From Paraburkholderia sp. D15 (GTDB lineage Bacteria; Pseudomonadota; Gammaproteobacteria; Burkholderiales; Burkholderiaceae), in contig NZ_CP110396.1 in the NCBI RefSeq assembly GCF_029910215.1, forward strand, positions 682,001 through 746,000: a stretch of DNA of 64,000 nucleotides, in the 5' to 3' direction. A program made the translations under genes and the position numbers. The number at the start of each line of letters is the position of its first letter. Within the stretch, counting starts at the first letter, position 1. The notes beneath the pieces are model-generated. The model did not search any database, was not told the origin of the DNA, and saw nothing but the letters and a program-made list of their open reading frames with translations. This document shows positions 26,439 through 34,300 of this stretch, piece by piece.

Positions 26439-26547
26439 GCTACTGGCCCGGCCCACGCCCACTCGAATCGGGCCCGGCGAAACCGCATTACACTGAACCA
26501 CCCACTCAGCCGCAACCTTCCAGTCCGACTGACTACGGAGCAAGTCG

Positions 26548-27681
26548 ATGTTGATCAGAAACGCGCGCGTCGTGACGCGCGACGAAGTATTCACCGGCGT
26601 GGTACGCATCGAGGACGGCGCGATTCGCGACGTCGAACGCGGCACGACCGCCGCGCGCGAGGCCGAAGATTGGGACGGCGACTATCTGCTGCCCGGCCTG
26701 ATCGAACTGCACACGGACAACCTCGAAAAGCATCTGGCGCCGCGTCCCGGCGTGCAATGGAATACCGACGCCGCCTTCGTGATTCACGACGCCCAGGTGG
26801 CCGCCGCCGGCATCACCACCGTGTTCGACGCGCTCGCCATCGGCTCGCGGTCGAACGTCGGCCTGCGCGGCCGCGATCTGCAGACGCAATGCGCGCAGGC
26901 GCTTACGCGCTTCTCGGAACGCAAGCTGCTGCGCGCCGAACACTTTCTGCATCTGCGCTGCGAAATCGCCACCGCCGACGTGGTCGAGATGTTCGACTCG
27001 TTGTGCACGCATCCGCTGCTGCGGCTCGCCTCGGTGATGGACCACACGCCCGGTCAGCGCCAATGGCACGACCGCGAGCAATGGCGCCGCTTCCAGGAGC
27101 GCAACGGCAAGCTGAGCGACGAACACGTGGCCACCGCGCTCACGGAGTTGTCGATCGAACAGGAACGTTACGCGGATGCGCACCGTCGCGAGATCGTCGC
27201 GCGTTGCAACCGGCTCGGCATTCCGGTGGCGAGCCATGACGACACGCTGGTCGAACACGTCGAACAGGCGAAGGCCGAAGGGATCGTACTGGCCGAGTTT
27301 CCGACCACCCGCATCGCCGCCGAGGCCGCGCGCGAGCACGGCATCTCGACCATCATGGGCGCGCCGAATATCGTGCGCGGTGGCTCGCACTCGGGCAACG
27401 TGTCCGCGCTCGAACTCGCGCAGGCGGATCTGCTCGATATCCTGTCGTCGGATTATGTGCCGTCGAGCTTGCTGACCGCCGTGTTCGAACTGGTCGCGAA
27501 AGCGGACTGGTCGCTGCCCCGCGCGATGGCGACGGTCTCCGCCGAACCGGCGCGCACTGCCGGACTGCACGACCGCGGCGCGATCGAAGCCGGCTTGCGC
27601 GCGGACTTCGTGCGCGTGACGATGCTCGATACGCTGCCGGTGCCGCGCGCGACGTATCGCGGCGGCATGCGGATCGTTTAA
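26548..27681 (+). CDS. phnM: Alpha-D-ribose 1-methylphosphonate 5-triphosphate diphosphatase
   Basis: 377 residues, an amidohydrolase-superfamily enzyme. Family features seen are LPGLIELHTDNLEKH with metal-binding residues, VMDHTPGQRQ, VASHDDT, and the C-terminal DYVPSSLLTAVF followed by GLHDRGAI. PhnM removes pyrophosphate from the triphosphate made by PhnGHIL before PhnJ acts. The ATG follows a CGGAG ribosome site. It ends the locus; no phnP, phnO or phnCDE transporter is in the window. Confidence 0.94.
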   Translation: MLIRNARVVTRDEVFTGVVRIEDGAIRDVERGTTAAREAEDWDGDYLLPGLIELHTDNLEKHLAPRPGVQWNTDAAFVIHDAQVAAAGITTVFDALAIGSRSNVGLRGRDLQTQCAQALTRFSERKLLRAEHFLHLRCEIATADVVEMFDSLCTHPLLRLASVMDHTPGQRQWHDREQWRRFQERNGKLSDEHVATALTELSIEQERYADAHRREIVARCNRLGIPVASHDDTLVEHVEQAKAEGIVLAEFPTTRIAAEAAREHGISTIMGAPNIVRGGSHSGNVSALELAQADLLDILSSDYVPSSLLTAVFELVAKADWSLPRAMATVSAEPARTAGLHDRGAIEAGLRADFVRVTMLDTLPVPRATYRGGMRIV

Positions 27682-27715
27682 GACCGCATTGAGGCTGCAC
27701 CGGAGCGCAGTAGCT

Positions 27716-28162
27716 TCAGCGATCCGACGGCAACTGCCCCCACGCGACCAGCACCTTGCGAATCCCGCGCGCGTACGCGTCCCGCTCGCGCGGGGTTTCC
27801 GAGTGATACGCGCCGATCGCGCGCCAGGTGTTGCCGTGCTTGACCATCTTCTGTTTCAGCAGCCACGCCGCGACGTAGACGTTCACGCACGGATCGATCA
27901 ACGCGCGATGCGGCACGCCTTCGCGTTCGAGCGCGTTGAAGTGGATCGAGTTGATCTGCAACTGGCCGACGTCGATCGATCCGTTCGCGTTACGGTGGAC
28001 CGCGAACGGATCGCCCTTCGATTCATACCAGGCGAGTGCGCGCAACACCCACGGATTGACGCCTTGATAGGCCGCCGCTTCGTTGAAACAGTCGTCGGCG
28101 GCGTGGGCCGCGCCGCACGCGAACCAGCAGACCAGCGCGGCCAGTAGAAATTTCGGGAACAT
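27716..28162 (-). CDS. Lytic transglycosylase (SLT family, IagB/IpgF/VirB1-like)
   Basis: 148 residues. A signal peptide of about 21 residues ends at AHA-AD. The SLT domain follows, with catalytic Glu47 in ALAWYESKGDP, then VGQLQINSIHF, DPCVNVYVAAWLL, and AIGAYHSETPRERDAYA. Small enzymes of this type open the peptidoglycan locally for secretion systems, pili or conjugation machines. It is last in a three-gene unit with a secreted Pro-rich protein and a lipoprotein, although a 125-bp gap with an 11-bp repeat array separates it from the middle gene. Confidence 0.88.
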   Translation of the reverse strand: MFPKFLLAALVCWFACGAAHAADDCFNEAAAYQGVNPWVLRALAWYESKGDPFAVHRNANGSIDVGQLQINSIHFNALEREGVPHRALIDPCVNVYVAAWLLKQKMVKHGNTWRAIGAYHSETPRERDAYARGIRKVLVAWGQLPSDR

Positions 28163-28216
28163 GCTTCATCCTTTCGCGTCGCGGCGAGGAAGAGGTGAAG
28201 GTGGCGCGCCTGAGGT

Positions 28217-28260
28217 GCTCGATAGACGCTCGAAAGGCGCTCGATGGAAGCTCGATAGAC
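28217..28260. repeat. 11-bp tandem repeat, four copies
   Basis: Units GCTCGATAGAC, GCTCGAAAGGC, GCTCGATGGAA and GCTCGATAGAC follow each other from 28217, with a decayed fifth unit after. The array lies in the gap between the lytic transglycosylase start (28162) and the stop of the upstream gene (28288), close to the former's ribosome site. Confidence 0.85.
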
Positions 28261-28287
28261 GCCTGCAAGAGTCGCGATGAACGCGCG

Positions 28288-28668
28288 CTACTTGCTCATC
28301 GCAAGATCGATCTGCCGCTGCACGCCGTCGAGATACGCATGCGATGCGTCGGACACCACCAGTTTCGCGACCGGCGCCATCGGCATCCGGCGCTCCACGG
28401 TCTGCACTGGCGTACGCGTTTTCCTGCGATGCGTGGCCGGCTTCGGCGATGGCGCATCGTCGTCGTTCGCACCCGGCGGCGGCAACATCGCGAGCGACGG
28501 CAACGGCGGATAGACCTTGTCCGCCGCGGCGGATGCGGCGGGTACAGCAGGGAATGCCGCGGCCGATTGCAGATCCGTACCGGGCTGACCGGCATGAGCC
28601 GAAACGGCGAGCAAGGCAGTCGACGCGAACGACACGCCGCGGGCGATCACAGAGGCAGGCATCTTCAT
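28288..28668 (-). CDS. Hypothetical secreted protein, proline-rich
   Basis: 126 residues. A signal peptide of about 26 residues ends at SAHA. The middle (about 50-75) is rich in Pro and Ala, a basic patch HRRKTRT follows, and a short C-terminal helix contains SHAYLDGVQRQIDLAMSK. No domain is recognised. The ATG overlaps the upstream lipoprotein stop by 4 nt, so both are made together. A role beside the lytic transglycosylase in envelope or secretion machinery is inferred from position only. Confidence 0.65.
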   Translation of the reverse strand: MKMPASVIARGVSFASTALLAVSAHAGQPGTDLQSAAAFPAVPAASAAADKVYPPLPSLAMLPPPGANDDDAPSPKPATHRRKTRTPVQTVERRMPMAPVAKLVVSDASHAYLDGVQRQIDLAMSK

Positions 28669-29030
28669 TGCACCGTCCTGATCGACACGCTATACGGCTG
28701 GCCCAGACCGGCCGTGCGGTTCTCGAAGCTGACCCGCGTCATGCGCTGCGCGGGCACGCCTTTCCAGACCGCCTGATTCAGATACTGAAAGTCCTGTCCC
28801 AACGCGGTGACGAGCACGACCGTCGGCTGCGTCTGCGCGGCGGCAAGCGCGCCGGCTTTGGCCAGCACCGTGGTGAGTTGCGGATCGCGCGCGCCGAGCG
28901 CGTCGGGCGGAATGTCGAAACTGATCACTTCGTTCGGCGCCTTGTCCGGATGCGCCGCGGTGGTCGGCGCCATCTGCGCGCAACCGGCGAGCGCGAGCGC
29001 GGCCACCCCAAAACAAACCTGTCGCTTCAC
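28665..29030 (-). CDS. Hypothetical lipoprotein
   Basis: 121 residues from a GTG start at 29030, chosen because it yields a clean lipoprotein signal (MKRQVCFGVAALALAGC, lipobox LAGC) and has GGAG about 9 nt upstream; an ATG at 29060 would spoil the signal. The mature part has no Trp-rich or enzymatic motif; the end reads GLGQPYSVSIRTVQ. No family is recognised. It heads the unit with the secreted protein and the lytic transglycosylase, a composition also seen in type IV pilus or secretion clusters. Confidence 0.65.
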   Translation of the reverse strand: MKRQVCFGVAALALAGCAQMAPTTAAHPDKAPNEVISFDIPPDALGARDPQLTTVLAKAGALAAAQTQPTVVLVTALGQDFQYLNQAVWKGVPAQRMTRVSFENRTAGLGQPYSVSIRTVQ

Positions 29031-29245
29031 GGAAAAATCTCCAGTCAGTTCCGTTGCCATAACGACGTTGTCGGCAGGCGCGCGATGGAAGTTAAGACAG
29101 TGAAAACGCTTCCGGCGAAATGAAAAAAACTTGCCTCAAGATCGGCGCAAACGATTGCTTCGAGCGCTCGGCCCGATCGCTATCGAAGCAAACTTCCCTC
29201 GCGTTTTTTGGGCCGTAATCATCTGATTAATGAAGTCGAAGGGTA

Positions 29246-31066
29246 TCAGGCGAGCGGTTCCGCCTCGCGGCCGGCGCGCGCGTCCGTCTCCGCCCGGCTT
29301 TGCGCCAGCGCTTGCTCCAGCTGCTCGGCGCGGCGCATTTCCAGCACGTCGTGATAGCGCAGATACGCGCAGCGGCCGCCGGATTTGGCCGCGTACATCG
29401 CGGCGTCGGCATTGAGCAGCAGCTCTTCGGCGGTGCCGCTGTCGTCCGGAAACTGGCTGATGCCGATGCTCGCGCCCACCGTCATGCTCTGCCCGTCCAC
29501 CACCAGTTCCTCGTTCAGCGTCGCCATGATGCGCGACGCGATCGCGGGCGCCGCCTCGGCGGCACGCGGTCCTTCGATCAGCACGATGAACTCGTCGCCG
29601 CCGAGCCGCGCGACCACATCGGCGGTGCACAGCCCCTGCTTCAGACGGCGCGCCACCGCGACCAGCACCTTGTCGCCGATCGAATGACCGAACTGGTCGT
29701 TGATCTGCTTGAAGCGGTCGAGGTCGACGAACAGCACCGCGAGACCTTCCTGCCGGCGGGTCGCTTCGTCGATCGCGCTTTCGAGCTTCTGCATGAACAG
29801 CGAGCGGTTCGGCAGGCCGGTCAACCCGTCGTGCGTCGCCAGATGCACGAGCTCGCGCTGCTTGGCGTGCAGCACGTCCATCTGCGATTTGATCTCGCGC
29901 CGCAGACGATCGAAGCAACGCGCAAGCACGCCGATCTCGTCGGTGCGTTTGAGCGGCAGCGTTTCCATCGAATGCTCGGCGAACAGATGCGTGGCCGCGT
30001 GCGCGAGCATATGCAAGGGCTTGGTCAACGCGCGCGCGAACAGCACCGCGAGGCCCAGCGCCAGCACGCTGAACACCAGCACCATGCGCACGATGCGGTC
30101 GCCGAGCAGATTCGCGCCGGACAACACATCCGCGAGCGGCTTGGCGAGCCCGAGCACGATGAAGCGGTTGCCCGCGTAATCGCCGAACGGCCGGCGCACG
30201 AACGCGAGCACCTGACCGGCGGCCTGCTTCGGCCGCGACAGGCCGTTCACCAGCACCTCGCTTTGCTGCTGCTCGAACAGCGGCTTGACGACGGAGAAGC
30301 TGTCCTGGATCAGCACGCGCCGTCCGCGATCGAAGCCGAAGGTTTTCGACGGATCGGGATGCACGAGGAAGTCGCCCCACTCGTTGGTCAGATAAACCTG
30401 GAAGTCGCTCGGCAGATCGCTTTGCAAACGCTTGAGCAGACCGGCGAGATCGACGTCGATCACGACCACGCCGACCACCGCGCCGCTCGCATTCGCCACC
30501 GGCGTGCCGAGCCGCAGCGTCGGCTTGCCTTCGGCGCCGTGCGCGCCGTATTCGTGATTGACCTGAATCGGCGACGTATAGATGCGGCCCGGCGAAAACG
30601 CCAGCGTCTCGAACACATACGCGAACTGCCCTTTCTCCTGCAGCTGGTTGCCTTTTACGCGCACCAGACCATCGCCGTCGCGATCGAAACGGATCAGTTC
30701 GAGCCCGTAGTGCTCGCGGGTAATCAGGCGGATCTGCAGGTACTCGCGGTGATGCACCATGAAGCTCGAGTACACCTGCGCCAGTTGTTCGCGCGCCGCG
30801 TTGGGGCCGAGGCCGTCGTCGGTCTGCACGACGTCCGCCGAGGAAGGCAGCGTCGCGAGCACCTGCGCGTCGGCGCCGACATCGTCGATCGCCGACGAAA
30901 AGCGCTGGCCGAGCAGTTCCGTGGAGGTCAAGAGGCTGATGCTGGCTTCGTTCACCAGCATCGTCCTGTTCGCACGGTACGCGTAATAGCCGGTCGCGCC
31001 GGACGCGAGCACGCCGATGCAGGCAAGCAGCACCGACAACTTGAAGGTGAGCCCGGGCCGGATCAT
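29246..31066 (-). CDS. Membrane diguanylate cyclase with periplasmic sensor domain (Cache-HAMP-GGDEF)
   Basis: 606 residues. TM1 is at about 8-28, a large periplasmic region of dCache type spans about 30-325, TM2 is at 326-346, HAMP at 347-398, and the GGDEF domain at 405-570 with intact GGDEF at 489-493. It makes cyclic di-GMP at the inner membrane. The usual RxxD inhibitory site reads C-T-A-D (480-483), so feedback inhibition may be lost. There is no EAL domain. The start codon overlaps the stop of an upstream polyamine-type binding-protein gene (TGATG), so the two are coupled. The pair resembles NspS-MbaA of Vibrio cholerae. Confidence 0.92.
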   Translation of the reverse strand: MIRPGLTFKLSVLLACIGVLASGATGYYAYRANRTMLVNEASISLLTSTELLGQRFSSAIDDVGADAQVLATLPSSADVVQTDDGLGPNAAREQLAQVYSSFMVHHREYLQIRLITREHYGLELIRFDRDGDGLVRVKGNQLQEKGQFAYVFETLAFSPGRIYTSPIQVNHEYGAHGAEGKPTLRLGTPVANASGAVVGVVVIDVDLAGLLKRLQSDLPSDFQVYLTNEWGDFLVHPDPSKTFGFDRGRRVLIQDSFSVVKPLFEQQQSEVLVNGLSRPKQAAGQVLAFVRRPFGDYAGNRFIVLGLAKPLADVLSGANLLGDRIVRMVLVFSVLALGLAVLFARALTKPLHMLAHAATHLFAEHSMETLPLKRTDEIGVLARCFDRLRREIKSQMDVLHAKQRELVHLATHDGLTGLPNRSLFMQKLESAIDEATRRQEGLAVLFVDLDRFKQINDQFGHSIGDKVLVAVARRLKQGLCTADVVARLGGDEFIVLIEGPRAAEAAPAIASRIMATLNEELVVDGQSMTVGASIGISQFPDDSGTAEELLLNADAAMYAAKSGGRCAYLRYHDVLEMRRAEQLEQALAQSRAETDARAGREAEPLA

Positions 31067-32220
31067 CAGAAGCGCTCCGAGCGGTCGCCGGACACGATGC
31101 GCGCCCACGTATCCTCGCGCCGCTGGATGTCCTCCACCGGTCCGATCCACAGGATGCGCGCGTTATCGCTTTTATCCGCCGGTGCGCTCAGCGTATTGGC
31201 AAGCCCCTGCCGTTGCGTGAGCAACGCATTCACGCCGGGGTCGAGCATGTAGTTGATCCACGCGAGCGCGAGCGGACGATCGGTCGCGGCGCTCGTCATC
31301 GACCAGCAATCGAGCCAGGCCAACGCGCCTTCGTCCGGAATCACATAGCCCACGTCGGCGCCCGCGCGGCGCAGCAGTTCGACCTGCTGGGTGCCGTAGT
31401 TGCCGAACATCAGCGCCACCTTGTGCTGGATGAACACCGCGGTCGCTTCCTCCGGCACCGTGTAGTACGTCAGCAGATTGCGGCGCAGATCGACGAGTTT
31501 CTGCGCGACCGCGTGAAATTGCGCGGCGTCGAGCTGAAACGGATGGGGATAGCCGAGCGCGAGCGCGGTGAACGAGAAGTTGTGCTGCGCGCTGTTGAAG
31601 TCGAGCACCTTGCCGCGATACTTCGGATTCCACAACTCGCGCATGGAATGCGGCGCGACGGCGATCTGCCTGCGGTCATAGATCAGCCCCATCGACGAGT
31701 ACGTGAACGGAATCGCGTACACCTTGCCCGCCGACGTGAGTCCTTCGATCGACGTGCGCGCCTGGAAGCGCGGCAATTGCCGCCGGGTGTTCGGCAGGCT
31801 CGCCAGATCGAGCGGCGCGAGCAGACCGGCGCGCGTGTAGCGCTCGATTTCGGCGGTGTTGGCGGCGAGCACGTCGAACGGCGGCGCGTCCTTGCTGTGC
31901 ATCAGCGCCCACAGCGCCTCGTCGGAATCGGCCAGCGTGACTTCGACCTTGACGTTAAAGCGCGCCTCGAAAGTCTTGACGACGTCGTCGTCGGCATAAC
32001 CGGGCCACGCGAGCACGCGCAGCACTTTGTCGTCGGCCAGCGCCGTGGCCGGCACCGCCGCGAACAGACCGCCGCCGGTAATCATGCCGGCCAGAAGCGC
32101 GAACAATGCGGATGCGCAATAGCGGCGCGATTTAACCGCGCACGCCGCGATGCCCGCGATTCTTCCCGCGAAGAACCGTTTAGAACAGCGCGCCTCATCT
32201 GCCATCAACATCTCGTGCAT
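31066..32220 (-). CDS. Periplasmic solute-binding protein, PotD-like (no transporter genes)
   Basis: 384 residues from ATG 32220; ATGs at 32211 and 32205 are also possible. The N-terminus is long and basic, with a hydrophobic segment ending near ATALA-DDK as the likely cleavage site. The mature protein has the opening RVLAWPGYADDDVVKTFEARFNV in two parts (about 66-88), the FDVLAANTAEIERY motif, and AWINYMLDP, typical of spermidine/putrescine-binding PotD/PotF-type proteins. No permease or ATPase gene is near. Its stop overlaps the start of a diguanylate cyclase gene, so it is inferred to be a sensory binding protein. Ligand unproven. Confidence 0.85.
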   Translation of the reverse strand: MHEMLMADEARCSKRFFAGRIAGIAACAVKSRRYCASALFALLAGMITGGGLFAAVPATALADDKVLRVLAWPGYADDDVVKTFEARFNVKVEVTLADSDEALWALMHSKDAPPFDVLAANTAEIERYTRAGLLAPLDLASLPNTRRQLPRFQARTSIEGLTSAGKVYAIPFTYSSMGLIYDRRQIAVAPHSMRELWNPKYRGKVLDFNSAQHNFSFTALALGYPHPFQLDAAQFHAVAQKLVDLRRNLLTYYTVPEEATAVFIQHKVALMFGNYGTQQVELLRRAGADVGYVIPDEGALAWLDCWSMTSAATDRPLALAWINYMLDPGVNALLTQRQGLANTLSAPADKSDNARILWIGPVEDIQRREDTWARIVSGDRSERF

Positions 32221-32633
32221 ATACAACACCGTTTAGCAGAAGGCCGTATCGACAAACACAAAAGGCGCGGCATCGATCCGCGCAGGGGTGTTCAGTGACT
32301 TTCTTCAGACGGAAACGCTCGTTGCGCCGCCGGAAAGCGAACGCGAGGAGCATCGATGATAGCGCTAAAGCAATACAATTTCGTTTTTAGACGCGACGTC
32401 ATGGGACCGGCCCAGAAGATGCAAACAAGCCGGCGTTAAATTCAAACGGGCACATCCGCAATAACGGCGATTTATGCGGAATCTTTAATCCGTGGCTGGC
32501 AAACCGGCACGTCGGCGTAAAGAAGCACGGCGCGGGTGCCGATAATGATGGCTTGCCTTACCTCTCGTCCCTCATCTCTCGTCCCGACGAAAACGGGCGA
32601 CAGACCACGGGCAGTCGAACTAGACACAACATA
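32221..32633. other. Intergenic region, 413 bp
   Basis: Between the solute-binding-protein gene and a small plus-strand gene. It must contain both promoters. I see AT-richer sequence around 32375-32460, and a short direct repeat CTCTCGTCC at about 32561 and 32575. No gene or terminator is supported. Confidence 0.5.
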
Positions 32634-32948
32634 ATGCGCTTGAAGAAAACGGAATGGATGTTGCTGGCTCTCGTGGCCAGCTCGGTATTGGGTTTTGGCG
32701 GCTGGCTGCAGGGCGAGATGAAGCGCGCTTCGCTCGCGCGCATGCAGCGCGATCTGGGGTCCGCGCAAAGCGCGCCGGTCTTCGCGGCCACGCAGGATTC
32801 GCCCGACGCTCACAGCGCCTGCGCGGGCATGAGCGCGGAAGACGCCAACATGATGGGCAAGGGCGAACTGTGGTGCGGCGCCGTCGCCGTGCGCGCCGCT
32901 GTGCCATCGGCGATCATCGACACGAGCGCACCGGCGAACGGCGGTTGA
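32634..32948 (+). CDS. Small hypothetical membrane-anchored protein
   Basis: 104 residues. An N-terminal hydrophobic segment at about 9-25 (LLALVASSVLGFGGW) probably anchors it to the inner membrane or is an uncleaved signal. The rest is polar with two Cys (SACAGM and LWCGAV) that could form a disulphide in the periplasm. No domain recognised. Codon use is typical of the genome, which supports it being real. Confidence 0.55.
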   Translation: MRLKKTEWMLLALVASSVLGFGGWLQGEMKRASLARMQRDLGSAQSAPVFAATQDSPDAHSACAGMSAEDANMMGKGELWCGAVAVRAAVPSAIIDTSAPANGG

Positions 32949-33247
32949 TCCAACAATCGCTGTCAATCGGCAACCGTCGCCAACCATCTCCGGCAACCCA
33001 GCACGCATCAAGTGCCCGATTCAAGCCCGGCGCGGCGCTCAACCACATTTGCGCGTTAAACGCTACCCTCTAACACCATCCGGTGTTTTACTAGCTTCCC
33101 AATTTTTTTGAACTGATAAGCTTGGCGCGCGCTGCTGGCCGCCCCGGCCGGCGGCTTCAACCCAAACCCGGTCGTGAGTCGCGCCGGGTGGCCCGCAGCG
33201 GCACAACCGCGGACGGGCGTATTTGAACTACACCGAGGAGTTAAACA

Positions 33248-34030
33248 GTGAAAAAACTGCTAGCGGCTTTGACGGTTGCTCTGCTTGCTACCGTCTCGAT
33301 CGGCGCACACGCTAAAGATTGGACCACGATCCGTTTCGGCGTCGACGCCAGCTATCCCCCGTTCGAGTCCAAGGGCTCGGATGGCAAGCTCGTTGGCTTC
33401 GACATCGACCTCGGCAATGAAATCTGCACGCGCCTGAAGGCGAAGTGCGTGTGGGTCGAAAACGATTTCGACGGCATGATCCCGGCCCTGAAGGCGAAGA
33501 AGTTCGACGGCGTGCTGTCGTCGATGTCCATGACGCCGCAACGCGCGGAACAGATTTCGTTCTCGTCGAAGCTGTTCAACACGCCGACGCGCCTCGTCAC
33601 GAAGAAGGGTTCGGGCCTGCAGCCCACCGCCGATTCGCTGAAGGGCAAGACCGTCGGCGTCGAGCAGGGCACGATCCAGGAAACCTACGCGAAGACCTAC
33701 TGGGAGCCGAAGGGCACCAAGGTGGTCCCGTACCAGAACCAGGACCAGGTTTACGCCGACCTGCTGTCGGGCCGTCTGGACGCTTCGCTGCAAGACGCCG
33801 TCGAAGCTGAAATCGGCTTTCTGAAGACGCCGCGCGGCGCGGGCTACGAGTTCGCGGGCAAGGATCTGGTCGACGAGAAGATCCTCGGCAACGGCGCCGG
33901 CATCGGCCTGCGCAAGGAAGACACCGATCTGAAGACGAAGATCGACAAGGCGATCGCCGACATCATCAAGGACGGTACGTACAAGAAGCTCGAGAAGAAG
34001 TACTTCGACTTCGACGTGTACGGCAGCTAA
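33248..34030 (+). CDS. Amino-acid ABC transporter substrate-binding protein (lysine/arginine/ornithine, ArgT/HisJ-like)
   Basis: 260 residues from a GTG at 33248 with GAGGAG 7 nt upstream. A signal peptide of about 22 residues ends at AHA-KDW. The SBP_bac_3 fold shows RFGVDASYPPFESKGSDG, GFDIDLGNEIC, the SSMSMTPQRAEQISFS ligand motif, and a DAVEAEIGFL segment, all typical of cationic amino-acid binding proteins. Its strong leader and codon use suggest high expression. Permease and ATPase genes are not adjacent; the next gene is a deacylase-type enzyme after a strong terminator. Confidence 0.92.
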   Translation: MKKLLAALTVALLATVSIGAHAKDWTTIRFGVDASYPPFESKGSDGKLVGFDIDLGNEICTRLKAKCVWVENDFDGMIPALKAKKFDGVLSSMSMTPQRAEQISFSSKLFNTPTRLVTKKGSGLQPTADSLKGKTVGVEQGTIQETYAKTYWEPKGTKVVPYQNQDQVYADLLSGRLDASLQDAVEAEIGFLKTPRGAGYEFAGKDLVDEKILGNGAGIGLRKEDTDLKTKIDKAIADIIKDGTYKKLEKKYFDFDVYGS

Positions 34031-34075
34031 GTCCCGCCCGCGCGCCTGACGGCGCGCACGCCGACCGGCCACCAA

Positions 34076-34104
34076 CGGGCCCCGCCACACGCGGGGCCCG
34101 TTTC
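34076..34104 (+). terminator. Intrinsic terminator after the ArgT-like gene
   Basis: CGGGCCCCGC (34076-34085) pairs perfectly with GCGGGGCCCG (34091-34100) around a 5-nt loop, followed by TTTCGTTT. It lies 46 bp after the stop codon. Confidence 0.9.
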
Positions 34105-34300
34105 GTTTGGGCGGCCGGGTTGTAGCTTGCCTGTGGCCCGCTTGCCGCACGCGGCGCGGCGGATCGGCTAAGATCGTGCGAGCGAGACACCCCGGCGGCA
34201 CCGCCCGATTGCCACAATCGCGCTGCCACCGAACCTGCTTTCCCACTGAAATCAACGACATAGCGCAACGCCTCCGAGGCGGACGCGACGACCGAAGACC

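Noticed and set aside
28665..29060. ATG 29060 as start of the lipoprotein
   Set aside because: It would put nine extra residues before the signal and spoil a clean lipobox signal that begins at GTG 29030.
29300..31252. Long open frames opposite real genes, e.g. 29300-31252 (+), 4017-5396 (+), 8051-9256 (+), 15712-17046 (+), 33260-35329 (-) and 47026-48582 (+)
   Set aside because: They are antisense to clear genes, rich in Arg, His and Ala as expected for high-GC shadow frames, and show no family motifs.
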